64,000 nucleotides of DNA from Bacteriovoracaceae bacterium (GCA_013141065.1 JABFRR010000016.1:126147-190146); one strand, 5' to 3'. Numbered from the stretch's first letter, positions 1 to 9,296 are shown. The notes: generated by a model not told the origin, from the letters alone. Translations and numbers: made by a program.

Positions 1-884
1 CTGCCGGTGTCACTTGTACGACCCTTTCTCCTTCTTTATTTAATTCTGTTGCAAATTTTTGTATTGATAAAAAATTAAATCTGAATTTTTTAAAAAGAAT
101 AGTCACTGGTGGGGCACCAATTTCACGTGATGATGTAAAAAGAATGAAGAGTGTAGCGGCCAATGCAGAAATATTGGTTCTCTATGGATCAACAGAAGTT
201 GAACCAATGGCACATATAGAAGCAAGCGAAATGTTAGCAGAAATTCAAGATCCAGACAGTGAAATCGTCGAAGCTGGAGTAAATGTTGGTCATCTTGATA
301 GTGGATTAAAATACAAATTTATCACAATCAATAAAGATGCTCAGTATGTGAACCAAAATAGCGACTGGGATAAAATTACCGTGGCCCAGGGAGAAGTTGG
401 TGAGCTAATAGTTGCCGGAGAACATGTTTGTGAAAAATACTTTAATAACGAAGAGGCTTTTTTCAGAGCAAAAATTCGAGACCATGAAGGAGTCGTTTGG
501 CATCGAACCGGAGACTTGGGAAAATTAGATGCATCTAATAACTTATGGATTGTAGGAAGAGTTCACAATGCCATTAAAAGACAAAATCATTATTATTTTC
601 CAGTAAGAGCTGAAATCATATTAAAAAAATTCCCATTCATCGCCAGAGCAGCATTTTTAGGTATTCCTGATAAAGATCTTGGAGAGAAAACTTATGCGGT
701 CTTTTCTACAAATGACAATTCTATAAATTTAGATGATGCCAAAAAAGAAATTAAAAGAGTTCTAGAAAAAAATCAATTTCTCGTTGATGAAATACTTCAC
801 ATTGATGACATTCCAATGGATCCACGACATCATAGCAAAGTTGAGTATGAGGTTCTAAAAAAGAAAATATTAGGTGAAATCTAA
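1..884 (+). CDS. AMP-forming acyl/aryl ligase (ANL superfamily), C-terminal part
   Basis: The frame is open to the left edge (first full codon at position 3), so only about the last 293 residues are present. Seen: VTGGAPIS (nt 102-125), the substrate/adenylate motif YGSTEVEPMAHI, the hinge-type segment HRTGDLGKLD, and near the end HHSKVEY, whose Lys matches the adenylation lysine of ANL enzymes. The region around AKIRDHEGVVWHRTGDLG resembles OleC-type and fatty-acyl-AMP ligases more than housekeeping acyl-CoA synthetases; that is a judgement by eye. It would activate a carboxylate with ATP. The stop overlaps the UbiA start by one base (TAATG), so the two are translationally coupled. The substrate is unknown. 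Confidence 0.88.
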   Translation, partial: AGVTCTTLSPSLFNSVANFCIDKKLNLNFLKRIVTGGAPISRDDVKRMKSVAANAEILVLYGSTEVEPMAHIEASEMLAEIQDPDSEIVEAGVNVGHLDSGLKYKFITINKDAQYVNQNSDWDKITVAQGEVGELIVAGEHVCEKYFNNEEAFFRAKIRDHEGVVWHRTGDLGKLDASNNLWIVGRVHNAIKRQNHYYFPVRAEIILKKFPFIARAAFLGIPDKDLGEKTYAVFSTNDNSINLDDAKKEIKRVLEKNQFLVDEILHIDDIPMDPRHHSKVEYEVLKKKILGEI

Positions 885-1783
885 TGTCAAAAATGAATAG
901 ATGGTGGATATTTACAAAAGAGAGATTTGCACCAACTTCGCATATGGCGATGATTGTTGTCTTTTTGTTTGCACACCTACTTGTAATTAATGCTGTTAAA
1001 TCTGTGCGAGCGACATTTTGGCAGGACATTCTTTTGCTTATTGGAGTGACCGCATTTTATTTTAAACTTCGTCTCTATGATGAAGTCAAAGATTATGAAT
1101 TAGACGTTGTTATTAATAAGCATCGCCCACTCCCTCGAGGTCTTCTAAATCATCAAGACATGTATTCAGGAATGATCACTTGTATTGGCATAGAAGTTTT
1201 TACTTTTTCTTTAATGGGTTTTAATGCACTTTTAGCAATATTCATCGCCATTGCTTATTCTCTTTTGATGTATAAAGAATTTTTTATTAAAGAAAAAATT
1301 CGCCCACACTTAACTACCTATGCTCTCCTTCACACAATAGTTACATCTGTATTAAGTTTTGCTATTTTTAGTTTTCTCTCACAAGAAAGCATCATTAATC
1401 TCATTCAAAATAAAACTTTGCTGTCATTTGCAATACTAAACTGGCTCTTATTTAATATATTTGAATTTGGTCGTAAAACATTTTCAACGACAGAAGAACG
1501 AGACCAAGTAGATACTTACTCAAGTCTCTTTGGCCGCACAGGAGCAGTCTTAATGGTGGTCTCTCAAGCATTGATTGCTCACCTTCTAACTTTAAACCTT
1601 GCAGGCACAAATAAAAACGTACTTATATTCATGAGTTCATTACTTTTCATTATACTCATTCTCATTTCAATTTCTTATATTATAAAAAACACTATACCAA
1701 CGGCCAAGATCTACCGTCATTTTAGCTCAGCTTACATTATTTTATTTTATTTAACTCTTATACTTTCGCATATTATTCCATAG
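884..1783 (+). CDS. UbiA-family membrane prenyltransferase
   Basis: A 299-residue polytopic membrane protein with about eight hydrophobic segments. The first Asp-rich motif is visible as YDEVKDYELD (D66, D70, D74), followed by NKHRPLPRG, typical of UbiA enzymes that transfer an isoprenyl chain to an aromatic or polar acceptor using Mg2+ and a prenyl diphosphate. The second conserved region is FEFGRKTFSTTEERDQVDTY (about 193-212), the usual GRK...E/D...VDTYS pattern. It sits between an adenylate ligase and a dikinase-like enzyme in an overlapping unit, which argues for a dedicated pathway rather than ubiquinone or haem O synthesis. Acceptor and prenyl donor cannot be read from the sequence. 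Confidence 0.88.
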   Translation: MSKMNRWWIFTKERFAPTSHMAMIVVFLFAHLLVINAVKSVRATFWQDILLLIGVTAFYFKLRLYDEVKDYELDVVINKHRPLPRGLLNHQDMYSGMITCIGIEVFTFSLMGFNALLAIFIAIAYSLLMYKEFFIKEKIRPHLTTYALLHTIVTSVLSFAIFSFLSQESIINLIQNKTLLSFAILNWLLFNIFEFGRKTFSTTEERDQVDTYSSLFGRTGAVLMVVSQALIAHLLTLNLAGTNKNVLIFMSSLLFIILILISISYIIKNTIPTAKIYRHFSSAYIILFYLTLILSHIIP

Positions 1784-1787
1784 GAAA

Positions 1788-4502
1788 ATGTTAACCATGA
1801 AAGATTCAAAAAATACTTACTACACAGTCACAACCAAAAGTACCCATTACTTTGCCAAAAAAGAATCTGGTGGAAAAGGCCACAACCTCTACTTACTTGG
1901 GTCTAATGGAATAAATGTTCCAGAATTTATCACACTCCCACCTCAGTATTTTGAAGAATTTAAAAAACAATCGGGAATTACTGATTACTTACAAAATATT
2001 TTATTAGATTCTCATTTATCAATGCTCGATGTTTCTGAAAAAATTAGAATCAAAATTTCAGAAACTAAAATGCCTGAAAGTATTTTTGAAGAAATAAAAC
2101 GCGCCTATGAATACTTAAATAAGAACTTAATTTCGGTGAGATCAAGTGCACATGATGAAGACAGTGCGCTTCATTCTTTCGCAGGTCAATTAAGCAGTTT
2201 TTTATACGTTGCCAGTTTAGATAAAACTGTGCAAACAATCAAAGAATGTTGGGCATCTGCGTATTCAGAACGCTCATTACATTATAGACAAATAAATAAA
2301 CTCGATATTTTAAACATAAAGGTTTCAGTCATTCTTCAAGAAATGATTGATCCAGATATGAGTGGTGTATTTTTTACTTGTAATCCAATTAACGGAAAGA
2401 ATGACCAACTATTTATCAATGCTGTTTATGGTGTGGGTGAAGGTCTCGTTTCTGGTCTCTTAGATGCCGACACTTTTGTGCTTAATAAATCTGACGGCGC
2501 AATTATTGAAAAAAACATAGTCGAAAAAACGAAAAAATTGGTTCGTGATATCGCCTTACAGTCTTGTATCGAAGTAAGTGTAGATTCCTCTTCAGTCAAT
2601 GCCGACTCACTTAATTCTACTCAGCTCTCCGAGCTTCGAAATATTGCGACTCGAATTGAAAATTTTTATGGCCGACCACAAGATGTTGAATGGGCCTTTA
2701 AAGATGGTGTGCTTTATATATTGCAATCTAGGCCGGTTACAACCAACACAGAAAATAGCACTGGTTTACTTTATCTATGGGATAACTCCAATATAGTTGA
2801 AAGCTATGGAGGCTTAACCATGCCTTTAACATTTGGATTTGCTCATTATGTTTATCATCAAGTCTATGTTCAATTTTGTGAAATTCTCCTCGTTCCACAA
2901 TCGCGTATTAAAGAAATGGATTATTTTCTAAGAAACATGTTAGGTCTTTTTTATGGACGTGTTTATTATAATTTACTTAATTGGTACAAGTTGACTTCAA
3001 TATTACCAGGCTATAAATACAACCGCTCCTTCATGGAAACAATGATGGGAACGAATGAATCCCTGCAAGATGAAATTGCAGAAAGAGTAAAACCACCTGA
3101 ATTCCATAAAGGGGCAGGAGCAAAATTACGATCTTTTGTGACAGGTTTGAAATTTTTTTATTTTCACTTAAATATTCAAAACGTAGTTGACTCATTTTTA
3201 AAAGAATTTCATATTGTTTACAATAAATTTAGAAGAATAGATTATTCACGCCTTTCAAGTGACAAAATTTATGAACACTACCAGGCCCTCGAACGTGAAA
3301 TGCTTTGGCAATGGCATGCTCCAATCATAAATGATTTTTTGTGTATGATTCATTATGGAATGTTCAAAAATATCACTCATAAATGGCTAGGTCATCTGGG
3401 AGATTCATTTCATAACGACTTACTCGCCGGTAATGGTAATCTCGAATCAGCAGAACCAACCAAGAGACTCATCGTTATGTCGGGATATGTTTCTAAAATT
3501 CCCGGTCTCAAGTCACTAATACTTTCAACACCGAATGAAAATTGTCTAGAGGCCATCAATCAATCTGAGTACCAAGAATTTTATAAGATGGTTCTTGATT
3601 ATATTGATCGCTACGGCTTTCGTTGTATGAGTGAAATGAAATTAGAACAAAAAGACATGCACTTAGAACCTGGTCTCTTTTTTGTATTTATAAAAAACCT
3701 GATCAATTGCGGCCAGACTGACTTGCATGAATACGAAAAAAGGGAAAAAGAAATAAGAGAAAACGCTGAAGATCTTCTTTATAAAAATATCAGTGGTGTT
3801 AAAAAAATTATTTATAAATGGTCATTAAAACACGCCAGAAAAGCTGTTATGAATAGAGAAAACACTCGATTTTGTCGAACAAGAATATATGGAATTGTAA
3901 GAGCAATGTTTTATGCCATTGGAGAGGATTTTACTAAAAGTAATATTATCGATAAAAAAGACGATATCTTTTTTCTCTCATTAGAGGAATTAAAAGGAGC
4001 ACTCGAAGGCACAAACAGTATTCAAAACTTGCGATTAGTCATCAACGTAAGAAAAAATGAATATGAACTCTATAAAAATCTAGAACCTGCTGCTCGCTTT
4101 GCAACCAGAGGTCCTGTTTATTACAATAACCAGCATATGCCTAAAGAAGAAGAAGTAGTTTTTGACGAGTCTAGCCTCCTTCCCAATCAAATGCGTGGCA
4201 TTCCCTGTTCACCAGGAATTATTGAAGGAATCGTCAAAGTCATTATTGATTCAAATGATGACATGACACTTAATGGTGAAATTCTCGTAACGGAAAGAAC
4301 TGATCCAGGATGGATACCTTTGTATCCCTCTTTGAGTGCTCTATTAGTCGAACGTGGAGGACTTCTCTCCCATTCTGCCATAGTTGCTAGGGAAATGGGT
4401 CTGCCAACAATTGTGGGGATTAAGGGCCTTACTAAAAAGTTAAAATCCGGGATGAAAATACGAATCAATGGAGAAACAGGTATAATTGATATTCTTGATT
4501 AA
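1788..4502 (+). CDS. PEP-synthase-like dikinase phosphotransferase, rifampicin-phosphotransferase architecture
   Basis: A 904-residue protein. The N-terminal ATP-grasp-like PPDK domain spans about residues 15-320 (GGKGHNLYLLG; SVRSSAHDEDSALHSFAGQ; QSRPVTT). The phosphohistidine domain is at the extreme C-terminus (GGLLSHSAIVAREMGLP, His862). No PEP/pyruvate barrel follows, so it cannot be a classical PEP synthase or PPDK. The order ATP domain, about 480-residue middle domain, His domain is that of rifampicin phosphotransferase, where the middle domain binds the acceptor. The start may be ATG 1788 or ATG 1797; AGGA at 1783-1786 suits the second better. It follows the UbiA gene by four bases. 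The true substrate is unknown; a prenylated product of the upstream genes is an inference. Confidence 0.85.
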   Translation: MLTMKDSKNTYYTVTTKSTHYFAKKESGGKGHNLYLLGSNGINVPEFITLPPQYFEEFKKQSGITDYLQNILLDSHLSMLDVSEKIRIKISETKMPESIFEEIKRAYEYLNKNLISVRSSAHDEDSALHSFAGQLSSFLYVASLDKTVQTIKECWASAYSERSLHYRQINKLDILNIKVSVILQEMIDPDMSGVFFTCNPINGKNDQLFINAVYGVGEGLVSGLLDADTFVLNKSDGAIIEKNIVEKTKKLVRDIALQSCIEVSVDSSSVNADSLNSTQLSELRNIATRIENFYGRPQDVEWAFKDGVLYILQSRPVTTNTENSTGLLYLWDNSNIVESYGGLTMPLTFGFAHYVYHQVYVQFCEILLVPQSRIKEMDYFLRNMLGLFYGRVYYNLLNWYKLTSILPGYKYNRSFMETMMGTNESLQDEIAERVKPPEFHKGAGAKLRSFVTGLKFFYFHLNIQNVVDSFLKEFHIVYNKFRRIDYSRLSSDKIYEHYQALEREMLWQWHAPIINDFLCMIHYGMFKNITHKWLGHLGDSFHNDLLAGNGNLESAEPTKRLIVMSGYVSKIPGLKSLILSTPNENCLEAINQSEYQEFYKMVLDYIDRYGFRCMSEMKLEQKDMHLEPGLFFVFIKNLINCGQTDLHEYEKREKEIRENAEDLLYKNISGVKKIIYKWSLKHARKAVMNRENTRFCRTRIYGIVRAMFYAIGEDFTKSNIIDKKDDIFFLSLEELKGALEGTNSIQNLRLVINVRKNEYELYKNLEPAARFATRGPVYYNNQHMPKEEEVVFDESSLLPNQMRGIPCSPGIIEGIVKVIIDSNDDMTLNGEILVTERTDPGWIPLYPSLSALLVERGGLLSHSAIVAREMGLPTIVGIKGLTKKLKSGMKIRINGETGIIDILD

Positions 4503-5113
4503 TGAATTTTCTTCATATAGAAATCATAATCCTTAATAATAATTGAATCGACTTTATATGGAAGATTAAGGGCCCCTTCACGAAAGTGAACCTCAATACC
4601 GTTATGTCCAGAAGTCAGGTCTTCGCAATAAGATTTTTTAAGATCAACTTTTTCCATGCCGTCAATGGAATTAAGGGTATAAGCAATACAGTAGCCAGGT
4701 GAATTTTTTCCACCGGAAACCAAAATGGCACGACTAACCTTGCTCCTTTCAATCCTAATGGCAGATTGATCTAAAACAATATTGAGTTTGGCGATTAAAA
4801 AAAGACAACTTAAAAGCCATAAACCTAATAAAAAAAGACTAATCATAAGTAAATTTTTATCTTTGCTTGTTCGATAGAAACTTAAAAACCAAAATAAGAG
4901 ATAACTGACTAAGCCCACTTGAACTGAGTATTTTAAATAGAATAATTCATTATTTGGCAACTTCACTTTATCGACAATTGCCCAAATGATGGCAATCGCC
5001 GGAACTATAAAAAATATTAAAATCCAATTGGACCCTTGATTTGAATTGGTCTTTAAACTCAAATTAGAAGAATTAGTTGGGTCAAGATTTGGTCGTTGAA
5101 TATTCTTTTGCAC
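4499..5113 (-). CDS. hypothetical membrane protein
   Basis: 204 residues with three hydrophobic segments (about residues 29-47, 60-80 and 88-108) followed by a soluble C-terminal half (about 110-204) with no motif I recognise. The N-terminus is Asn/Ser-rich and has no signal peptide. The gene converges on the dikinase-like gene and the two stop codons interlock: TTAA at 4499-4502 gives TAA on both strands. It is separated from the upstream subtilase by a strong terminator, so it probably has its own promoter just upstream of 5113. No function can be assigned. Confidence 0.6.
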   Translation of the reverse strand: MQKNIQRPNLDPTNSSNLSLKTNSNQGSNWILIFFIVPAIAIIWAIVDKVKLPNNELFYLKYSVQVGLVSYLLFWFLSFYRTSKDKNLLMISLFLLGLWLLSCLFLIAKLNIVLDQSAIRIERSKVSRAILVSGGKNSPGYCIAYTLNSIDGMEKVDLKKSYCEDLTSGHNGIEVHFREGALNLPYKVDSIIIKDYDFYMKKIH

Positions 5114-5132
5114 GTTTAAATCATTCCAAAAT

Positions 5133-5158
5133 AAAAAGGGCCTGTAAAGGCCCTTTTT
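5133..5158 (-). terminator. rho-independent terminator after the first subtilase
   Basis: A ten-base stem (5133-5142 with 5149-5158), G/C-rich in the middle with A/T flanks and a six-base loop. Read on the minus strand it ends in a T-run and lies 13 bases after the subtilase stop. Confidence 0.85.
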
Positions 5159-5170
5159 ATTAAAAGATAA

Positions 5171-6577
5171 TTAAATTTTAATCATTGAAGGCATTGGAGT
5201 GACCCATGACTTAGGAATTTGATTAAGCCTGGTTCCACTTTTTTCATTAAAAGTTTTTGATAAAACATCATTCTTAGACTGACTAATTGCCATATCAACA
5301 CTCATCGTGCGAGAAAGTTCAGCAGCTCTTTTAGCTCGTTCGCTGTTTACCATTCCTGATGTTGAAACTTTTCCTTTTAACCAAGACTTCACGTCAACTG
5401 TGCCAAGAATAATTTTCTTGATTGCTCTAAAGTCTAGGGCAGGATTGAGATCTTTAACTGCTCCGGCCACTCCGGCAACAAAAGGAGCTGCCTGACTTGT
5501 TCCTGATACTGGAATGTACTTTCCACCAGGTGATGTAGAAATGATTCCTACACCAGGAGCGGCGACTTCAACATTTTTAACACCGTAGTTTGAAAAGTTC
5601 GCTAATTCTTGATTACCAAGAGTTGCGGCAACGGAAATTTTATTTTCACCCACAACATTTGTTGGACTTGTTGGATAAACATCATTATTTTCACCATCAT
5701 TTCCAGCTGCAAAAATGAAGAGTGTATTCGGTGCTGATTTCAAAAAGCTTTTTGCTTCTTCAATAGCTATCGTAAAAAAATGATCTGTATAAAGTTTTAA
5801 TTCTTCAGCTGTCGCCTCTTTTTTGGTGATGGTCTTAATAAGTATACCAATCACACCAGATATTTGATTATATGAAGTACCAAATGAACCATTCATTACG
5901 TCTGCTTTGGCCCCATTAATGTAAGTTCCAATCTCTCCATAAACCGCTGATTGAGATTTTGCTAAAAATCCAACTGCTTGCTTTATTAAAAAATCTTTTG
6001 CACCTTTATTTGCACTTTCTTTTTCACTCACATCCATAGAAAATGTTTCTTTTCCTACGTTGATTGAGAGTCTATTTGATTTTTGCCCAGGAAGTTTAAC
6101 TTCAGTTGGAATTAATTTTGCTCCAATCATCTGAGCATCATCACTCATTCTTGCTGCAATACCCGTCACGTGAGTTCCGTGCATATAATTTCCATAAATC
6201 GTAATTTCTTTAATGAATTTTTCATCTTGAATTTTAGCATTGGCCCACTCGCGGTCTTCTTGAGTTAAAGTGCCAAGGAAAGATTTTAATTGAATATCAA
6301 AAAATCGTCGAACATCAGCAGTATCTGACCATGCATAAGAGTAATCAATCAGTTGATTATTGGCTTCAGCAAAATTCCAACCACTCACATCATCGGGATA
6401 ACCATTCCTGTCTTCATCACGGTCATTGGCCGGAATTTCAGAAGGGTTAATCCACGCTTTCGCTTTTAAGTCTTTATGTTCAAAATCATTGCCTGAATCG
6501 ACAATGGCGATTTTAGCAGCATGAGCTGTGCCAAATGACAAAATACATCCAAGTACCATAAGTTGAGATATCTTCAT
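5171..6577 (-). CDS. secreted subtilisin-like serine protease (S8)
   Basis: 468 residues from ATG 6577, chosen because GGAGG lies five bases upstream; a longer reading from TTG 6589 runs through that ribosome site. A signal peptide ends near ...GTAHA (residue 20). The catalytic triad is visible: Asp27 in AIVDSGN, His136 in MHGTHVTGI, Ser361 in SGTSQAAPF, with oxyanion Asn293 in FAAGND. Asp27 lies right after the signal peptide, so there is no N-terminal I9 propeptide. About 108 residues separate Asp and His, an insertion compared with subtilisin. The tandem paralogue at 6728-8125 has the same layout. Probable export to periplasm or medium. Confidence 0.92.
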   Translation of the reverse strand: MKISQLMVLGCILSFGTAHAAKIAIVDSGNDFEHKDLKAKAWINPSEIPANDRDEDRNGYPDDVSGWNFAEANNQLIDYSYAWSDTADVRRFFDIQLKSFLGTLTQEDREWANAKIQDEKFIKEITIYGNYMHGTHVTGIAARMSDDAQMIGAKLIPTEVKLPGQKSNRLSINVGKETFSMDVSEKESANKGAKDFLIKQAVGFLAKSQSAVYGEIGTYINGAKADVMNGSFGTSYNQISGVIGILIKTITKKEATAEELKLYTDHFFTIAIEEAKSFLKSAPNTLFIFAAGNDGENNDVYPTSPTNVVGENKISVAATLGNQELANFSNYGVKNVEVAAPGVGIISTSPGGKYIPVSGTSQAAPFVAGVAGAVKDLNPALDFRAIKKIILGTVDVKSWLKGKVSTSGMVNSERAKRAAELSRTMSVDMAISQSKNDVLSKTFNEKSGTRLNQIPKSWVTPMPSMIKI

Positions 6578-6679
6578 CTCCCCCTCCAAGAAATAGGTTT
6601 AAGGTGTTCACTATTTCTATGATGCTTGAAATTCTCAAATTACGTGAAAAATATTCTAATACTTTCTTACTAAAACGAA

Positions 6680-6703
6680 AAAGCGCCTCGTTTGAGGCGC
6701 TTT
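6680..6703 (-). terminator. rho-independent terminator after the second subtilase
   Basis: A ten-base-pair G/C-rich stem (6680-6689 with 6694-6703) with a four-base loop, followed on the minus strand by TTTTCGTTTTAG. It lies 25 bases after the stop of the subtilase at 6728-8125. Confidence 0.85.
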
Positions 6704-6727
6704 ATCTTATTGAAATTTATTCGAAAA

Positions 6728-8125
6728 CTATAGTGTTGGTAATTTGACAAGGAGACTTGGTCGAATTGGTTTGAAATTTAATTTCATACCTGGAAGTCTT
6801 TTACCAAAAGATTTCGGAGTGCCTACGTCGGCCACTTCAAGTTTTGCTTTTGCAATTGCGACTTCAACATTCAAAGATTTTGAAAGTTCAGCTGCTCTTT
6901 GTACTCTTGCTTTATTTACAATTCCCGACGAAAGAACTTTTCCAGCTAACCATGATTTAACATCTACAGTTTTCATAATGATACTTTTAATATCGCGAGC
7001 AGATAAAGCTGGATTAATATCTTTAGCAAGAGAAATAGCATTTGTTACAAATGGAGCTGCTTGACTTGTTCCTGACATATGAAGGTATGACTGCGCAGGA
7101 CCTGTAGACTGTATGGCCACTCCTGGTGCAGCAACATCAACTTTAGTCGCTCCATAGTTAGAAAATTCTGCTAACTCAGAATAGCCCACAGTCGCAGCAA
7201 CAACAATTTTGTTATCTGCTTGAATGTTTGCAGGATAATCTGGATAGAGGTCGTTATCAGAATTGTCATTTCCTGCAGCTATAATGAAAAGTGTATTTGG
7301 TGCAACTTTAAACATGCTTGGGCCGTTTTTAAGTAAAGTTGTAAAGTAAGTAACTACCAGATCAACCATTTCATCTTCAGTAGGCTCTCTTTTAACTGCA
7401 TCTATAAATCCCGATTGGATAAATCCAACAGCTTGAGCAAAACCTATTCCGTAAGATTGATTAACAACATCTACTTTATGAAAATTTAAGTAAGAGTGAA
7501 TCGGAGTAATTTCTTCAATTTGAGAAACTGCTGTATTCACAATTTCTTGCTTGAATGCTTCAACAGTCATTCCTGGAGAAAAATCTAGTTCCAACTGAAC
7601 TGGATCTTTTGCTTCATCCTTTGTCGGTTTATTCTTTGAAACATTTTCAGTATAAACAGTTGGAAGAATCTTTAAAGACATCACTTGTGCTTTAGAGTTA
7701 TTGGCCGTTGCAATTCCACCACAGTGAGTTCCATGAGCATATCCACCGATGAAATTTGCTTGATTCATGAAATCTTTATCTTCAACAGCTTTTTTTAACC
7801 AATCGAATTCGTCTTTAGTAATGGTTTTAGTTTCGTATTTTGCATAAATTGTATAAAACTTTTTTACGTCATCAGTAATTAGGTGATTGTATTTATCATT
7901 GAAAACCTTTGCAGAATTTTCAGTGAAGTCCCAACCATTAACATCTCCTGGTAGACCACTTCCGTCTAAATCCACAAGACTTCCAAGTTTTTCCTTCGCG
8001 TTTACCCATGACTTTGGCGATAATTCTTTATGTGAAATATCTGTTCCCGTATCCATGACAGCAACAAGCGAAGCACTTGCAGTTCCCAATTGAAGAAGAG
8101 TTGCTAGAGTAAGTAATTTAATCAT
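6728..8125 (-). CDS. secreted subtilisin-like serine protease (S8), paralogue
   Basis: 465 residues with a short signal peptide (about residues 1-18). The triad is Asp25 (AVMDTGTD), His134 (AHGTHCGG) and Ser354 (SGTSQAAP), with Asn286 (AAGND). As in the neighbour, the catalytic domain starts directly after the signal peptide with no propeptide, and there is a long insertion between Asp and His. A Cys follows the catalytic His (HGTHCGG), as in some cysteine-bearing subtilases. GGGAGC upstream of ATG 8125 serves as ribosome site. The two genes are clearly duplicates, but each has its own terminator, so they may be expressed separately. Confidence 0.92.
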   Translation of the reverse strand: MIKLLTLATLLQLGTASASLVAVMDTGTDISHKELSPKSWVNAKEKLGSLVDLDGSGLPGDVNGWDFTENSAKVFNDKYNHLITDDVKKFYTIYAKYETKTITKDEFDWLKKAVEDKDFMNQANFIGGYAHGTHCGGIATANNSKAQVMSLKILPTVYTENVSKNKPTKDEAKDPVQLELDFSPGMTVEAFKQEIVNTAVSQIEEITPIHSYLNFHKVDVVNQSYGIGFAQAVGFIQSGFIDAVKREPTEDEMVDLVVTYFTTLLKNGPSMFKVAPNTLFIIAAGNDNSDNDLYPDYPANIQADNKIVVAATVGYSELAEFSNYGATKVDVAAPGVAIQSTGPAQSYLHMSGTSQAAPFVTNAISLAKDINPALSARDIKSIIMKTVDVKSWLAGKVLSSGIVNKARVQRAAELSKSLNVEVAIAKAKLEVADVGTPKSFGKRLPGMKLNFKPIRPSLLVKLPTL

Positions 8126-8163
8126 TCAAGTGCTCCCTAATAATCTCGCTTTTATATTAAAAA

Positions 8164-8285
8164 CAAGATGTAAGACATTTGTAACAAAGGCGTCACAATC
8201 CGAGGCAGACTACCACCAAATACATGGATTTCCTACAAAATAGTTGACTATGAGACTTATTATAGACTTTAATCAAGATGTAAGA
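8164..8285. promoter_or_regulatory. divergent intergenic region with a 12-bp direct repeat and a candidate promoter
   Basis: The 12-mer CAAGATGTAAGA occurs at 8164-8175 and again at 8274-8285, 110 bases apart, between the divergent subtilase and hydroxyacid dehydrogenase genes. A plausible sigma70-like promoter for the plus-strand gene is TTGACT (8244-8249), an 18-base spacer and TTTAAT (8268-8273), which would place the second repeat over the start of transcription. Promoter and operator roles are inference. Confidence 0.35.
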
Positions 8286-8325
8286 TTTGGTAAGATTCTA
8301 AACAGAACACAATGAGGATAAGTCT

Positions 8326-9228
8326 ATGAAAAATGTCTATATTACACGTACGATTTTACCAGATGGCATTTTAAAATTACAACAAAATGGATTTACTGTT
8401 GAAGTTTGGGACCAAGCTTCGCCAGTTCCAGCAGAAGTTCTGCATACAAAAGCTCAGACCTCCCAGGCCCTGATTACTATGCTGACCGATAAAATCGATG
8501 AAAATTTTCTTAAAAAAAATCCTCGTTTAAAAATTATTAGTAATTACGCTGTCGGTACCAATAATATTGATAAAGTGACTGCGGACAAGCTGGGCATTGT
8601 CATTGGAAATACTCCAGACGTACTCACTGAAGCCACTGCAGAGGTGGCCTTTGGACTTATGATTGCCTGTGCTCGTCAGTTCAAAGCGGCCAGTAAAAAT
8701 GCCCAAAACGGACTATGGAACACGTGGGAGCCAATGGGATTTTTAGGTCTCTCACTCAAGAATAAAACACTAGGTATTATAGGTAATGGAAGAATTGGTA
8801 AAGAGATGGCCCTACTCTCCAAAGGGGCATTCAACATGAATATTAAAATTTACAATCGTGGAGATGACTTATTATTATTTCTCAAAGATCTCGATGTTCT
8901 CTCCCTTCATATTCCTTTGAATACCGAAACAGAAAAAATTATTGGTGCACGAGAACTCGCTAGCATGAAACCAGAGGCCATCATCATTAATACTGCACGA
9001 GGTGAAGTCATCGATCAAGATGAGCTTTATAAAGCAATTAAAGAAAATCGTTTATTTGGGGCAGGCCTGGACGTGACTTATCCAGAGCCACTTCCACCAA
9101 AGCATCCACTCTACTCCCTAGATCAGGTTTTGATACTTCCGCATATAGGGTCTGCAACTTTTGAAGCAAGAAAAAAAATGTCATTAAAATGTGCGGATAA
9201 TATCATCAATGCTTTTAAATCAAGCTAA
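8326..9228 (+). CDS. D-2-hydroxyacid dehydrogenase (glyoxylate/hydroxypyruvate reductase-like)
   Basis: 300 residues of the NAD(P)-dependent D-2-hydroxyacid dehydrogenase family, reducing a 2-keto acid such as glyoxylate or hydroxypyruvate. Seen: substrate-loop SNYAVGTNNID, Rossmann motif GIIGNGRIGKEMA, and the catalytic residues Arg in NTARGEVID, Glu in YPEPLPPKHP and His in LPHIGSAT. The protein is slightly short for the family (usually 310-330), with the loss around NRGDDLLLF after the second Rossmann strand. No serine-pathway partner is adjacent, so the exact substrate is open. Cytoplasmic. Confidence 0.88.
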   Translation: MKNVYITRTILPDGILKLQQNGFTVEVWDQASPVPAEVLHTKAQTSQALITMLTDKIDENFLKKNPRLKIISNYAVGTNNIDKVTADKLGIVIGNTPDVLTEATAEVAFGLMIACARQFKAASKNAQNGLWNTWEPMGFLGLSLKNKTLGIIGNGRIGKEMALLSKGAFNMNIKIYNRGDDLLLFLKDLDVLSLHIPLNTETEKIIGARELASMKPEAIIINTARGEVIDQDELYKAIKENRLFGAGLDVTYPEPLPPKHPLYSLDQVLILPHIGSATFEARKKMSLKCADNIINAFKSS

Positions 9229-9296
9229 CACAATCTTTGCAAGACTAATCAAATCTTAATGAGACATTTTTTGTAACAAGTCGCTACTATCTATTC

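Noticed and set aside
751..1029. 92-residue minus-strand frame across the ligase and UbiA genes
   Set aside because: It lies antisense to two well-supported genes, has no ribosome site and no recognisable motif.
4187..4468. 93-residue minus-strand frame inside the dikinase-like gene
   Set aside because: Antisense to the conserved phosphohistidine domain; codon pattern follows the real gene.
8241..8272. TTGACT with TATAGA as promoter
   Set aside because: Spacer would be 11 bases; a pairing with TTTAAT at 18 bases is more likely and is only weakly supported.
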